This document shows positions 1 to 9,986 of a stretch of 64,000 bases of DNA, one piece after another. Made by a program: the position numbers and the translations under genes. The notes beneath the pieces were generated by a model. The model did not search any database, was not told the origin of the DNA, and saw only the letters and a list, made by a program, of their open reading frames with translations. Position 1 is the first letter of the stretch. Every line of letters begins with the position of its first letter. Source of the stretch: a virus; IMG/VR virus record IMGVR_UViG_3300044568_004391, positions 1 through 64,000 of that record. The stretch is one strand, 5' to 3'.

Positions 1-279
1 CATTTTCGTTTGAACGATATAAAGTGTTTTGTCCATAATAATGAAGATGATAATTTTTTAAAAATACTTTTTTATGGATTTGAAGAAATAAAAAACTTTA
101 ATCTAAAATATGAAGATAGTGTAAAAAACTTTTCTATTGATAATTGGAGTGAAATTATTATAGACCATAAAAATTTAAATAATATAAATATTGAATATAA
201 TGGTAAAAATTATAATCTATTGGAAGATTTGAATAAAGTCAAAAATTCTAAATACATAATTAAGAAAAAAAATGATTAA
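1..279 (+). CDS. Hypothetical protein, 5' end outside window
   Basis: The reading frame is open from the first base of the window, so the true start probably lies upstream. A TTG at position 10 is the only in-window start candidate and is not convincing. The visible 92 residues are rich in Asn, Lys, Asp and Ile, with no recognised domain or membrane segment. The stop codon overlaps the start of the next gene by 8 bases, which suggests co-transcription with the methyltransferase and glycosyltransferase that follow. Function unknown. Confidence 0.75.
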   Translation, partial: HFRLNDIKCFVHNNEDDNFLKILFYGFEEIKNFNLKYEDSVKNFSIDNWSEIIIDHKNLNNINIEYNGKNYNLLEDLNKVKNSKYIIKKKND

Positions 280-1117
280 CATAGAAATTACAAAGACAGA
301 TGGAAATCTAAGTTTTAAAGTGGAACTTGATAAATTTACAACTTCAATAATAGGTGAGGATAAAAATTTAAAAGTAAGATTTTGTAAACTAGGATGTGAA
401 GATTATTGGGAACATAATATAGGTCCTGGTGTTTGGGTTACATTTAATACAGGATGGGTTACTGTTTATGATCTACAATTAATTTGTGATGATGAGGTTA
501 TTTACGAACATAAATTTGATTTCTTACTTTATGGTTCTGATTTAGAAAAGTTTTTTAATTTATATTGTAAAATAAACAAAAATACACGAGGTATTGTTGT
601 TGGATCCCATGATGGAACATTTGGTCATTGGGTTTTTTCAGTATTGAATCAAGAAACTTCGGCAATAATCATTGAGGGTTCTAATGAACAATATTTGAAA
701 CTTAAGAAAATGTATTCTGATAAACCAAAAAACATATTAATCAACGAAATTGTAACCAAGGACGGTGAAGATGTTGTTTGGTATAAAGGTGGTGAAGGAT
801 ATACTGATTCAATTATTTCGGAAGTACCAAACAAGTATATGAAGCCCGAACAAATTTCATCTGAGCTAAGAAAAACTAAAACTTTAAATGAAATTATTGA
901 AAAATATAATTATCAAGAATATGATTGGTTACATACTGACTTAGAAGGTTATGACGACAAATTAATAATGTCTTTGAAATATTTACCTAGGATAATTATA
1001 TTTGAAAGTAATCACATAAAAGAAAATGAAGATTATGGATTACTTTGTAATTTTTTGAGGGAAAAAGGATATATGATCAGAGATTTTGACGGTGATACTT
1101 TAGCAATTAGAAATTGA
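272..1117 (+). CDS. FkbM-like SAM-dependent methyltransferase
   Basis: 281 residues. The N-terminal ~100 residues are beta-rich and unassigned. From about residue 105 the protein reads like an FkbM-family O-methyltransferase: a nucleotide-binding loop GSHDGTFG (111-118), an acidic strand end AIIIEGSNEQ (131-140), and the family-typical D-x-E-G-Y in HTDLEGYDD (221-229). FkbM enzymes methylate sugar or polyketide hydroxyls. The gene overlaps its upstream neighbour by 8 bases and is coupled through TTGA to a glycosyltransferase, so a sugar target is plausible. The family call comes from motifs; the substrate is inference. Confidence 0.72.
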   Translation: MINIEITKTDGNLSFKVELDKFTTSIIGEDKNLKVRFCKLGCEDYWEHNIGPGVWVTFNTGWVTVYDLQLICDDEVIYEHKFDFLLYGSDLEKFFNLYCKINKNTRGIVVGSHDGTFGHWVFSVLNQETSAIIIEGSNEQYLKLKKMYSDKPKNILINEIVTKDGEDVVWYKGGEGYTDSIISEVPNKYMKPEQISSELRKTKTLNEIIEKYNYQEYDWLHTDLEGYDDKLIMSLKYLPRIIIFESNHIKENEDYGLLCNFLREKGYMIRDFDGDTLAIRN

Positions 1118-2064
1118 AATTTGTCTCAGCCCAACCCGACGTTCCGTACTTTCATTGGCAATGTGAAATCTATGGATATAATTTTCAAAGATTAGGTATT
1201 GATCCGAATGATATTGTGATGTTGTTTGGACTGCAGGGTGATGAACCTTCTGATGGTTTAAAAAAACTCGCCGAAAAATACAACGTTCACTTTTACAAGG
1301 ACACAAGAAACAGGAAATATTATCCACCCTCTCTGAAACCCCATCTTATATGGAAATATCTGAAGGATAACCCAACGGATAAGTTTTTTCTTCATGACTC
1401 TGACATACTTTTTAGAAAACTTCCCGATTTTTCAAGATTCAATGATGATAAAATTTATTTGAGTGATACAAAAAGTTATATAGGATATCAATATCTTTTG
1501 GATTGTTGTCAGAGATATAAAGAAAAATTCCCTCAGACTCAAGACAGGGAATTGATCAGATGGATGATGGATGAGGTTGGAATTCCGATTGATTTGATTG
1601 AAAAAATGGACGAAAATGCGGGAGGTGCTCAATATACATTCTCAAATCAAGATTGGAGAGTATGGAAGAAAATCGAAAGGGACGCTCAATCGATTTATGA
1701 TAAGATGACGATGTACCAAAAGGTATATCCGTTGTCAAACAGTCCTGTTCAGTTTTGGACCGCTGAGATGTGGGCGGTCTTATGGAATTTGTGGTTCTTT
1801 GAATATGAAACCAAAATCACCAAAGAACTTGATTTTTCTTGGGCTTCAGATAATAGACAATTGTTGATGACCAAGAATATATTCCACTGTGCAGGTGTTA
1901 CCAAAGAGACCAAAGAGGGTAAATTTTATAAGGGTGATTTTATTGAAAAAAACCCAATCGATTTACTAAAGAACGATTCAACTTATTTTGACTATGTGTC
2001 AACAAATTCTGCAAGTTTTTTTTATATTCAAGAAATGAAAGATTTTGTTAGGAAAATGGAATAA
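1114..2064 (+). CDS. Putative glycosyltransferase
   Basis: 316 residues. Start is TTG, embedded as TTGA in the stop of the preceding gene. The HDSDILF motif (94-100) follows a run of hydrophobic residues and resembles the metal- and nucleotide-sugar-binding DxD of GT-A glycosyltransferases. Downstream AGGAQYTF and tryptophan-rich stretches fit an acceptor or sugar pocket. No signal peptide or membrane segment, so it would act in the cytoplasm. It lies directly before the Thr/Pro-rich virion proteins, which makes them or a cell-surface glycan candidate acceptors. Function inferred from the motif only. Confidence 0.62.
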   Translation: MKFVSAQPDVPYFHWQCEIYGYNFQRLGIDPNDIVMLFGLQGDEPSDGLKKLAEKYNVHFYKDTRNRKYYPPSLKPHLIWKYLKDNPTDKFFLHDSDILFRKLPDFSRFNDDKIYLSDTKSYIGYQYLLDCCQRYKEKFPQTQDRELIRWMMDEVGIPIDLIEKMDENAGGAQYTFSNQDWRVWKKIERDAQSIYDKMTMYQKVYPLSNSPVQFWTAEMWAVLWNLWFFEYETKITKELDFSWASDNRQLLMTKNIFHCAGVTKETKEGKFYKGDFIEKNPIDLLKNDSTYFDYVSTNSASFFYIQEMKDFVRKME

Positions 2065-2097
2065 AAAAATACTTATTAAGAAAACAATTCAATCTGA

Positions 2098-4311
2098 ATG
2101 GCATTAGTCAATTGTTATAGGTGGGAAAAGTGTACAGACTCTTCGTCGTACATATGGGTTTCTACCGCTTATACAAGTCCTGATAATGTCGTTTATTACA
2201 GTGGTGAATGTTATGAAGTAAATTATTCAGTTACTGATTTTCAAGAACAGGTAATAATTTCAGCAAGTACATTTTATTCTGATTGTCCTACTTGTTTATC
2301 TTTGAATCCCTCGGCAACACCGACTCCAACACAGACTCAAACACCAACAATAACACCAACCTTAACGAGAACTACTACACCGACACCAACCATAACAAGG
2401 ACTCTTACCCCTACTAAAACATCAACACCAACAGTTACTCCCACTATAACCCCTACTGTTACGTCAGGTTTGGTTTCTGCAATTTTTAGTAATTGTTGCA
2501 CTGGTGATCTGATATATGCATTAACATATCCTTGGATCAATACTAGTTCTGAAATTGTTGTTGTTAGTGGTGGGACTTGTTTCAGGTTTGTTGAATATGA
2601 TGGTAATAACAACGGTGTTGACTACTTAGTTGACTTACAATATGTAAGTTGTTCGTTTTGTTTGGGTAATTATCCCTGTTTTCCAACACCTACCCCTACA
2701 GTTACTCCAACCATAACACCTAGTCCTTTACCTTGTAGTGATACTTCTTTTATATCTACACTCAGTGATTGTTATGAGGATTTTTGTATCTCGAATTTGG
2801 AAGGTCCATTATCTGTCTATAACGGAACATATAATCTTATAACGGGTACTGAATTATATAATTTACCTTACTACGAAAATACAGGAGGTACAGGTTACGT
2901 TTATTTCAAAGTAAATAAATGGTGTTTGTCTGATACACCAGGAGGATCGTGTATCATACAAGGTCAAAATAATCCATTGGATCCATGTCCTGCATTCCAC
3001 GAGAGTTTTTTCTATTCAGGTATTTGTATAACAACAACTACAACTACAGACCCGTGTAATGTTATTGATTTCAATGCGGTTTTCAATTGTGAAACCCCAA
3101 TAAATACCGCAACATTAACCCCAACACCTACCCCAACTCCAAGTCCTACCCCTTATGTTGATCGTTGTAGAGATGTTGGATTGACCGCAATTACTTATAC
3201 CACCACCACAACTACACTTCCTGTAACATCACCAACACCCACACCAAGCCCTCAACCACCGATCACAATTAGTGGAACTGTTGATTTTGAAATCTGTTGT
3301 TCTGATTTCATTTGTCCGGAAGTTTATAAGTTAAGAAATTGTACATCGGGTGAAATATTCTATGTTTCTCAAAGACTAATCGACTCGAGTGAAACGTATG
3401 TCCAAACAGGTCAAACATTTGATGCGATTGTTAATGGTAATAGAATTTGTTATGAATATTTGGGAAGAGAGTTGGGATCACCAAACATTTATTTGGATGA
3501 AATACTTTCAATTTACAACGAATGTGATCTTTGTCTCGTAACACCCACACCAACAGTTACACCAACATTAACTCAGACACCAACTGTCACACCGACTTTA
3601 ACACAGACACCTACGGTTTCGAGTTCATTTAGTACAGTAACACCAAGTATTACAACTACCCCGTCAAAAACACCAAAACCGACATCTACACCTACACCTA
3701 CCGTAACACCAACTCCACCTCATAAAATCTATGTGTATCAAGCATGTTCACCTGTCACCACTGCTTATGATTTAGTAATTCAGACAGTCGAGGTGACGGG
3801 TGTTACTTTAAATCAAACATTCAGAACAGGATACAATCAACCATGTTTCCAATATCTTGGAGAATATAATTTAGGTGAGTACTTTGTTAATCCTCAACTC
3901 AATGCTTTCGAATATACAGGAAATTACTTTGGTAATATAAATCCTTATTATGTTTTTGAAAGTTGTAACCAATGTCAGAATCCATTCCAATTCTCAATAA
4001 GAAGAGGAAATACAAACAATAATACAATATACTCATACCAGTTAAGACAGTCATATGACCAAGTAAACTATACCTCTGTGAATCTTGGATTTTTCTTCGA
4101 AGGTTCTATGTACATAAGAGTACAAAATCCCACTTCATCACAGGCGGGTCCACCTGCAAAATTCACAACATTAAGAATTTACGATGATGACACAAACGAA
4201 TTGTTGAATACATATAATTTAAATAATGTAACTTCTTATGAATTCCCTTATACTTTATTAAGGAATATCAGAATTGAAGTAACAATAAACCAACCAACGT
4301 CAGAAGGATAA
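2098..4311 (+). CDS. Virion surface protein with cysteine modules and Thr/Pro linkers
   Basis: 737 residues. Compact cysteine-bearing beta modules alternate with mucin-like linkers of Thr-Pro with Val, Ile, Asn and Gln. Module 1 spans residues 4-66 and ends DCPTC; a linker covers 71-122; module 2 is about 125-188 and ends SCSFC. Further modules end ECDLC and SCNQC. Each module has an early C or CC, a mid GxC(Y/F), and a final aromatic-xxCxxC. The C-terminal ~100 residues are beta-rich and lack linkers. No signal peptide, as expected of a phage particle protein. It heads a run of four such genes. Fibre or decoration protein is inference; the architecture is seen directly. Confidence 0.82.
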   Translation: MALVNCYRWEKCTDSSSYIWVSTAYTSPDNVVYYSGECYEVNYSVTDFQEQVIISASTFYSDCPTCLSLNPSATPTPTQTQTPTITPTLTRTTTPTPTITRTLTPTKTSTPTVTPTITPTVTSGLVSAIFSNCCTGDLIYALTYPWINTSSEIVVVSGGTCFRFVEYDGNNNGVDYLVDLQYVSCSFCLGNYPCFPTPTPTVTPTITPSPLPCSDTSFISTLSDCYEDFCISNLEGPLSVYNGTYNLITGTELYNLPYYENTGGTGYVYFKVNKWCLSDTPGGSCIIQGQNNPLDPCPAFHESFFYSGICITTTTTTDPCNVIDFNAVFNCETPINTATLTPTPTPTPSPTPYVDRCRDVGLTAITYTTTTTTLPVTSPTPTPSPQPPITISGTVDFEICCSDFICPEVYKLRNCTSGEIFYVSQRLIDSSETYVQTGQTFDAIVNGNRICYEYLGRELGSPNIYLDEILSIYNECDLCLVTPTPTVTPTLTQTPTVTPTLTQTPTVSSSFSTVTPSITTTPSKTPKPTSTPTPTVTPTPPHKIYVYQACSPVTTAYDLVIQTVEVTGVTLNQTFRTGYNQPCFQYLGEYNLGEYFVNPQLNAFEYTGNYFGNINPYYVFESCNQCQNPFQFSIRRGNTNNNTIYSYQLRQSYDQVNYTSVNLGFFFEGSMYIRVQNPTSSQAGPPAKFTTLRIYDDDTNELLNTYNLNNVTSYEFPYTLLRNIRIEVTINQPTSEG

Positions 4312-6312
4312 ATGCCGTATTTTCTAAATATATCACAAATATTAGGTACACCTCCTTTCAACGTTTATGTTTGTGACGAATTTGGTTCGAATTGTGAATT
4401 TATTGAGACAATAAATGAATCTGATTTACCATTTTCTTTCCAATTACCGTCGGCTTTTACAGAATCATCTTATTGTGTGTCAATTATTGATGATCTTGGT
4501 TGTGATATAAATAACTGTATTGCTGTAACACCAACTAATACACCGACCAATACTATTACACCCTCTATCACACCAACAATCACGGTGACTCCAAGTCAGA
4601 CAAGACCAATCGTTTATTATGCAGGTGTTGAGTGTTGTGATGGAACAATTATTCAATTATATGATATAAATGGAGATGATATAGTAAATGATGGTGAGTT
4701 TTTCTATTTATCAGGTTTTTCAGTTTCAGATCCAAGTCAGATTATAACAGGATGTTATGAAATAAGAACAACGTTGTCTGGTGGAACAATTTATGAGGTA
4801 GAAATTTACGGAGATGGATCTGCTTCACCATATACTGGTTGTTCGGCGTGTTTAACCGACAGAGTTTTGGCGTGTTCATTAACACCAACCCCAACAAACA
4901 CTGAAACACCAACTCCTACTCCAGGTTTGTCACCAACTCCGACACCTACGAATACTCAAACACCAACTGAGACTCCAACCGAGACACCCACAAATACACC
5001 TACAGTCACTCAAACACCGACCAATACACCTACAGTCACTGAAACACCGACTAACACACCTACGACAACTATAACACCAACAAATACAATCACGCCAACA
5101 ATCACAAAAACACCGACACAAACCCCGACAAATACGGTGACTCCAACAATTACTCCAACTCAAACAAGTACACCTGCAAATACTGTAACTCCTACTATTT
5201 CAGAAACACCTACAAATACCCCCACAAATACGGTTACTCCGACCCTGACACAAACGCCTACAAATACCCCCACAAATACGGTCACTCCAACCCTGACACA
5301 AACACCTACAAATACTCCAACGAATACTGTTACACAAACGGTTACTGAGACACCTACCAATACTCCAACTAATACTATTACACCTACTAATACTCAAACA
5401 CCGACTATTACACCTAGTATTACTGCAACAGTAACGTCAACAGTAACTCCAACAGTAACTCCAACTCCGACAAAGACAGTGACGCCAACAACAACTGTCA
5501 CACCCACAAGAACTGTAACACCAACTAATACTCCTCCACTCAACACCTACACTTTCCAATCTTGTGCAACAAAACTGAGACCTGACCTCATAGATGTTGT
5601 GTACAATTATTCGGCTTTTAATTTTACAACTAGTACAGTCTATTCAACAGGGAGTACAGTAGAGGTTTCTATACTCATCAGTGCAGGATGTCCGCTTTGT
5701 AAGTTTTCAGTAGATGAATGTTATTCTGTGATCACATATGACGCATCCAAACCAACCAAGCCTGCGAATTATACAGTAGGAACGACGGCAACATGTGGGG
5801 CTGGTAAGTGTGATTTAACATATATTGGATTACAAGAATGTGGGACTACTGATAAATTTTTGAGTTCGGCTAATATACCAAACTTAACTGCAAATACATG
5901 GACTGTGGGTAGTACCGCAAGAATACCAACAATACTACCGATTGCCCCAACATATCTATCAGGTCATGAATTCTCAGGAGTTTGTTTTCAGATAATAGCA
6001 CCTCAATCATCATTAAATCTATCACAGACTGGAATATTCGGAGATGAATGGGCACAGAATGAAAGTGGTTTCTTAAAAACTTCAAGTTGTGTGAGTACGA
6101 ACTGTGATTCATGTAGAGAAGATGTTATATTAGTCAATACTGATGATTCACCTCAGACGGTTAATTATACTTTATGTGATGGAGTTGCAACATCTTCGAC
6201 TATACCAGCAGGGAATCAAATTACACAAACATCTTGTATTAGTGTAGTTTCGTTTATGAATAATGCACCTGCTACAGGACAGGTATTCTTCTCTGGTGGT
6301 ACGGCATGTTAA
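4312..6312 (+). CDS. Virion surface protein, PKD/SprB-like N-terminus, long Thr/Pro stalk
   Basis: 666 residues, starting immediately after the previous stop. Residues ~1-75 form a domain with [11 protein letters not shown] near the start and a final D-x-x-G-C, the pattern of PKD/SprB-type beta domains. A short linker leads to a cysteine module ending GCSAC (~102-190). Then comes a stalk of over 200 residues (~193-410) made almost only of Thr, Pro, Asn, Val, Ile and Gln, including three 16-residue tandem repeats. The C-terminal ~250 residues are cysteine-rich (CPLC, CDSC). An extended or glycosylated stalk carrying a head domain is inferred. Antisense frames over the stalk are artefacts of the repeats. 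Confidence 0.82.
   Translation: MPYFLNISQILGTPPFNVYVCDEFGSNCEFIETINESDLPFSFQLPSAFTESSYCVSIIDDLGCDINNCIAVTPTNTPTNTITPSITPTITVTPSQTRPIVYYAGVECCDGTIIQLYDINGDDIVNDGEFFYLSGFSVSDPSQIITGCYEIRTTLSGGTIYEVEIYGDGSASPYTGCSACLTDRVLACSLTPTPTNTETPTPTPGLSPTPTPTNTQTPTETPTETPTNTPTVTQTPTNTPTVTETPTNTPTTTITPTNTITPTITKTPTQTPTNTVTPTITPTQTSTPANTVTPTISETPTNTPTNTVTPTLTQTPTNTPTNTVTPTLTQTPTNTPTNTVTQTVTETPTNTPTNTITPTNTQTPTITPSITATVTSTVTPTVTPTPTKTVTPTTTVTPTRTVTPTNTPPLNTYTFQSCATKLRPDLIDVVYNYSAFNFTTSTVYSTGSTVEVSILISAGCPLCKFSVDECYSVITYDASKPTKPANYTVGTTATCGAGKCDLTYIGLQECGTTDKFLSSANIPNLTANTWTVGSTARIPTILPIAPTYLSGHEFSGVCFQIIAPQSSLNLSQTGIFGDEWAQNESGFLKTSSCVSTNCDSCREDVILVNTDDSPQTVNYTLCDGVATSSTIPAGNQITQTSCISVVSFMNNAPATGQVFFSGGTAC
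5209..5352 (+). repeat. 48-bp tandem repeat, three copies, in frame
   Basis: Three consecutive 48-bp units (5209-5256, 5257-5304, 5305-5352) encode 16-residue repeats of the type [16 protein letters not shown]. The first two are nearly identical; the third has diverged, especially at its 3' end. The unit length keeps the frame, so copy number could change stalk length without disrupting the protein. Confidence 0.85.
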
Positions 6313-6315
6313 TAC

Positions 6316-6322
6316 TATTTAT
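6316..6322 (+). promoter_or_regulatory. TATTTAT phage promoter motif
   Basis: TATTTAT with 5 bases between it and the ATG at 6328, in one of the few intergenic gaps of this operon. A transcript would have almost no 5' leader. Confidence 0.5.
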
Positions 6323-6327
6323 GTAAA

Positions 6328-7272
6328 ATGCAAGTAGAAATAACTAACATATCAGGACAGGAACCATACGACATTTTTGTGTGTGATATAGACGCATTGA
6401 ATTGTATTTGGATTGATAATATTTCTGATAGTCAATTACCATTTTATTTCGATATTCCAAGTATATTTCAAACTTATGGAAATAATTTTGTCGTGAAAAT
6501 GGTAGACTCCAATTTATGTCAGTTCACAACTACCTCTACCATGGCGTCACCTACTCCGACACCAACAAATACACAAACACCAACAATTACACCAACAAAT
6601 ACAGCGACACCTACCCTTACACCAACAAATACAGCGACACCTACCCTTACACCTACTAATACAGCGACACCTACCGTTACACCTACCTTTACGAGTACAT
6701 CTACACAAACACCTACACCTACCAAAACATCAACACCTACTACAACACAAACACCTACAGTAACTCCCACAATTACACCAACAATCACAACAACCCCAAC
6801 CAATACGATTACACCATCAGAAACGGCGACATCAACACCAACGCCAACTCTAACACCTACAACTACAGAAACACCCACAAATACTCCAACAAATACAGAG
6901 ACACCTACAAATACACCAACAAACACAGAGACACCTACAAACACTCCAACAATAACGCCTACCACATCAATTACACCAAGTATAACACCTACCATTTCTT
7001 TAACACCGAGTATAACACCTTCTCCGAGATGTGATTGTTATTCGGGAGTTACAATTACATTCGAATGTACTACTGGAATCTGTCCAGGAAGTGCTAATTT
7101 TGGTTTCTATGGTTGTGACCAAGAAACCTATGATGAAGTAACTGTGGATGTAAATGATTCATTACAAGTGAATAGGTGTATGTATTTACCTTCCTTGGAC
7201 GTAGTGTCATATATACCACCTCAATCTTCTTGGTCTTATAGTCTGAGTGGAGCAACAACATGTTGTGAATAA
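6328..7272 (+). CDS. Virion surface protein, SprB/PKD-like domain plus Thr/Pro stalk
   Basis: 314 residues. The N-terminal ~70 residues match the first domain of the gene at 4312 in pattern: [11 protein letters not shown], a second Cys, LPFYFDIP, and a terminal D-x-x-L-C. Residues ~74-235 are a Thr/Pro stalk including a 10-residue tandem repeat. The C-terminal ~80 residues carry eight or so cysteines (CDC, CTTGIC, CDQ, CCE). It is a shorter paralogue of its neighbour. Likely a displayed particle protein; the binding target is unknown. Confidence 0.82.
   Translation: MQVEITNISGQEPYDIFVCDIDALNCIWIDNISDSQLPFYFDIPSIFQTYGNNFVVKMVDSNLCQFTTTSTMASPTPTPTNTQTPTITPTNTATPTLTPTNTATPTLTPTNTATPTVTPTFTSTSTQTPTPTKTSTPTTTQTPTVTPTITPTITTTPTNTITPSETATSTPTPTLTPTTTETPTNTPTNTETPTNTPTNTETPTNTPTITPTTSITPSITPTISLTPSITPSPRCDCYSGVTITFECTTGICPGSANFGFYGCDQETYDEVTVDVNDSLQVNRCMYLPSLDVVSYIPPQSSWSYSLSGATTCCE
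6591..6680 (+). repeat. 30-bp tandem repeat, three copies, in frame
   Basis: Units at 6591-6620, 6621-6650 and 6651-6680 encode [10 protein letters not shown]-type decapeptides. The first two DNA copies are identical and the third differs at a few third-codon positions. This is a coding repeat, not a CRISPR: there are no spacers. Confidence 0.85.
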
Positions 7273-7284
7273 TGAATAAAGAAA

Positions 7285-8979
7285 ATGAGTATATTCAATA
7301 ACATAAACGACTGTTCACCAATAACGATTTTTCCTTTGGGTGTTGAATGTGTATCAACGAATACATCAACACCAATATCTACGGACGGATCTTTGAGTTT
7401 GAATATAACAGGAGGAACACCGCCTTATGATATTACTTGGAGTAATGGTGAATCTTCACCAACCATCTTGAATTTAGCCGCCGGATCATATTCTGCAACG
7501 ATTATTGATTACTATGGTGATTATACAGCATCAACTACTTGTGTTGTTGGATCCGAAACTTTTGATTTATACAAATTCACATCTTGTCCTGATAGTGCAA
7601 CAACAATCTATCTCAGTGCGACAACAACTAATTTGACCGTAGGTAAGATATATCAATTATCTAATTTTATTTCGGGGAGTTGTACAAATATAGTTTTAGA
7701 ATATACAGACTTCATACCCGTTGGATCGCCCGCACAACTTTCTTCACCTTTATATTTGGGGATGAAAAATTTTAGTAATGGAATCACAATTGAATATTAC
7801 TACTCTAATGGAAACATATATGAATACTCATATCCTTCTGTTACTTATTTGGGATCTTATATAAGTATTTTTAATGCTCCTTTACAATTACCGAGTAAAC
7901 AAGATTTAATCTGTAATGGTGTCACCTACGATTCATTTGATTCGACTTGGTTCGCTTATCCAAACATATCTTATTTGGGTAAAACATATACTTTATGGGT
8001 TTTAGCAACGGCAGGTGAATTGGCTAATTCTGAAGGAATTCAAACGGTAGTTTTCTGTTGTGATGACTCTTTGACTCCAAATTGTTGGACTTATTTGGGT
8101 CAGGAATATTATACGGGTCAAACTATATCAAATAACTCGAGCTATTTCTATGATTTTGATTCTTGTGTAGAATGTAATCCATCACTATCCGATGTTCCTG
8201 ACACTATTTGTTTGAATAAGGGAATTCAGACATCACCAACACCCACACCAACGATCACACCAACTCCAACCGTAACTCCAACTTTAACTGCTACACCCAC
8301 TGTCACACCGTCTATCACGCCAAGTACAAGTGCTAATAATCTTGTTTCCTTCTATTCATGTTGTGGATATCAATATTTCAACGTGAATACAACCGAAACG
8401 GTATTCCCAATCGTTCCTAATGTCGGTGACACTCAGATTGTTGTATTTACAAATGAATCATCTGCAAATCCATTCTTAAACAATAAGTGTTTCACAAGGG
8501 TTGCGTTCAATTCTTCATATACTCTGAAGAGTTTAAGTTCGGCAGGAGCGGTTGTCTTTGATAATACAATCTATGGATCTTGTGAAATTTGTGACGGGGT
8601 TTCTCCTTGTATTCCTCCATCACAATCCCAAACGCCTACGGTGACACCAACTCCTACGGTCACACCATCAATAACAGTTACATCCACTCCAACTCTTACT
8701 CCTTTCTTTACACCATCTAATACACCAACAAATACACCAACTCCAAGCTTAACCCCTACAATTTCATTAACACCTTCAATAACCCCTACCAATACTGGAA
8801 CCCCAACACAAACACCTTCTATAACACCAAGTTCTTCGGTTACACCAACTATAAGTCCAAGTCCGACAATAACTCCATCTATAACTCCAACAATTACTCC
8901 ATCCCCTCTCTTCTATTTACAACAGGAAAATGAATTCTATATCCTTCAAGAGGATGGAAGTAAAATAATTATCACCTAA
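7285..8979 (+). CDS. Virion surface protein with SprB-like repeat and cysteine modules
   Basis: 564 residues. Residues ~20-90 closely follow the SprB repeat pattern of gliding Bacteroidota: GSLSLNITGGTPPYDITWSN, then a LxAGSYxxTIxDxxG stretch and a closing Cys. Next come cysteine-rich beta regions with CxxC ends (FDSCVEC), a linker (~318-348), a module ending GSCEIC (~350-435), a second linker (~440-545), and a short tail containing YILQEDGSKIII. The SprB resemblance is read from the motif. A cell-surface-binding role is inference. Confidence 0.82.
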   Translation: MSIFNNINDCSPITIFPLGVECVSTNTSTPISTDGSLSLNITGGTPPYDITWSNGESSPTILNLAAGSYSATIIDYYGDYTASTTCVVGSETFDLYKFTSCPDSATTIYLSATTTNLTVGKIYQLSNFISGSCTNIVLEYTDFIPVGSPAQLSSPLYLGMKNFSNGITIEYYYSNGNIYEYSYPSVTYLGSYISIFNAPLQLPSKQDLICNGVTYDSFDSTWFAYPNISYLGKTYTLWVLATAGELANSEGIQTVVFCCDDSLTPNCWTYLGQEYYTGQTISNNSSYFYDFDSCVECNPSLSDVPDTICLNKGIQTSPTPTPTITPTPTVTPTLTATPTVTPSITPSTSANNLVSFYSCCGYQYFNVNTTETVFPIVPNVGDTQIVVFTNESSANPFLNNKCFTRVAFNSSYTLKSLSSAGAVVFDNTIYGSCEICDGVSPCIPPSQSQTPTVTPTPTVTPSITVTSTPTLTPFFTPSNTPTNTPTPSLTPTISLTPSITPTNTGTPTQTPSITPSSSVTPTISPSPTITPSITPTITPSPLFYLQQENEFYILQEDGSKIIIT

Positions 8980-8982
8980 AAA

Positions 8983-8990
8983 TATTTATA
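8983..8990 (+). promoter_or_regulatory. TATTTATA phage promoter motif
   Basis: TATTTATA ends 3 bases before the ATG at 8994, in the 14-base gap after the Thr/Pro protein gene. Transcription from here would give an essentially leaderless mRNA for the C1q-like fibre gene. Confidence 0.5.
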
Positions 8991-8993
8991 ATT

Positions 8994-9563
8994 ATGCCAG
9001 ATTTACCAATATCATCCTTACCTGAATTAACAGCATTGACGAACAATACAGAATTTGCTGTCGCTTCAAATGGGGTGACTTATAAAGTAAAATCCGTAAA
9101 TTTATCTTCAGGTAATTTGGTTGGGTCTTTTATTTCACTTTCATCTCAAACAGCATCTTCAACTACCGTTGCGTATTCAATGAGTGCTAACACAACAACC
9201 CTTTCAAGTGGAGTTACTGTGGTTGATGGGTCTAAATTTACGGTGGCTTCAGCAGGAACTTTTAATATTCAGTTTTCAGCACAAGTCGAATCTTCAGGTG
9301 GTGGTAATGCTCAGACTGTGGATATTTGGCTTTCCAAAAACGGATCAAATGTTGATTATACAAATACTCAAATTGTAGGTAACTCAAACAACGGTCGTAG
9401 TGTTGCTGCTTGGAACTTCGTTGAAACAAATACATCTGGTGGATTTTTCGAAATAAAATGGAGAGTGGATGATGTTAGATTAGGATTTGTTTATCAAGGA
9501 CCCAACACAAATCCTACAAGACCCGCAATTCCCTCTGTAATCGTAACCGTAACTCAAGTATAA
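8994..9563 (+). CDS. Fibre protein with C1q/TNF-like head
   Basis: 189 residues. An N-terminal ~40-residue module starts MPDLPISSLPEL and includes GVTYKV; it is shared with the next gene and with the tailspike at 37836, and is probably an attachment domain. The rest reads as a C1q-like jelly roll: SAGTFNIQFSAQ, VDIWLSKNG, AAWNF, FEIKW, and a closing PSVIVTVTQV. Such heads trimerise at phage fibre tips. Virion role inferred from domain type and position; the neighbours are also fibre-like. Confidence 0.78.
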   Translation: MPDLPISSLPELTALTNNTEFAVASNGVTYKVKSVNLSSGNLVGSFISLSSQTASSTTVAYSMSANTTTLSSGVTVVDGSKFTVASAGTFNIQFSAQVESSGGGNAQTVDIWLSKNGSNVDYTNTQIVGNSNNGRSVAAWNFVETNTSGGFFEIKWRVDDVRLGFVYQGPNTNPTRPAIPSVIVTVTQV

Positions 9564-9986
9564 ATGTCAGATTTAACAATATCCCAACTCACGAGTGTTG
9601 GATCATTATCCAACCAAGCGTTCTTTCCATTGTCACAAGATGGATCCACATATAAAGTTGCTTTTAGTGCTTTGACCGATTCGATTTCGGGAACGAGTTC
9701 CAATAATTATGTAACAACTGGAATCACCACAAGTCAAACTTTGAGTTGGGACAAACAATATTGGGGAATTTCGGGTACTACAAATGTTGATGTTACTTTA
9801 CCTTCTTTGGCGGGTAAAAACGGATATTTTTTAATCGTAAAGGATGAGGCAGGAATTTGCGGAACATATAGAATTAGGATTACTCCAACAGATGGATTAA
9901 TTGATGGGAGTTCTTATGTTGATATGAACATAAACAATATGTCATTAACTATAATGACAAGAAATAATAATTGGTATATAATATGA
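9564..9986 (+). CDS. Small fibre protein with the shared attachment module
   Basis: 140 residues, starting directly after the previous stop. Residues 1-40 repeat the attachment pattern (SDLTISQLTSV, then DGSTYKVAFSAL). The remaining ~100 residues are beta-rich, with VDVTLPSLAGKNGYFLIVKD and a terminal NNNWYII, a form often seen at the C-terminus of small phage fibre or structural proteins. Overlaps the next gene by ATGA. No catalytic motif. Confidence 0.78.
   Translation: MSDLTISQLTSVGSLSNQAFFPLSQDGSTYKVAFSALTDSISGTSSNNYVTTGITTSQTLSWDKQYWGISGTTNVDVTLPSLAGKNGYFLIVKDEAGICGTYRIRITPTDGLIDGSSYVDMNINNMSLTIMTRNNNWYII

Noticed and set aside
5209-5352. CRISPR-like array
   Set aside because: Repeats are contiguous without spacers and preserve the reading frame of a Thr/Pro protein.
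4930-5397. Long open frames on the minus strand over the Thr/Pro stalk, with repeated Cys/Arg/Trp or Val-Gly patterns
   Set aside because: They arise from the repeated codons of the plus-strand protein; composition is low-complexity and no start signals are present. The same holds for 2337-2612, 6519-6995 and 8571-8792.
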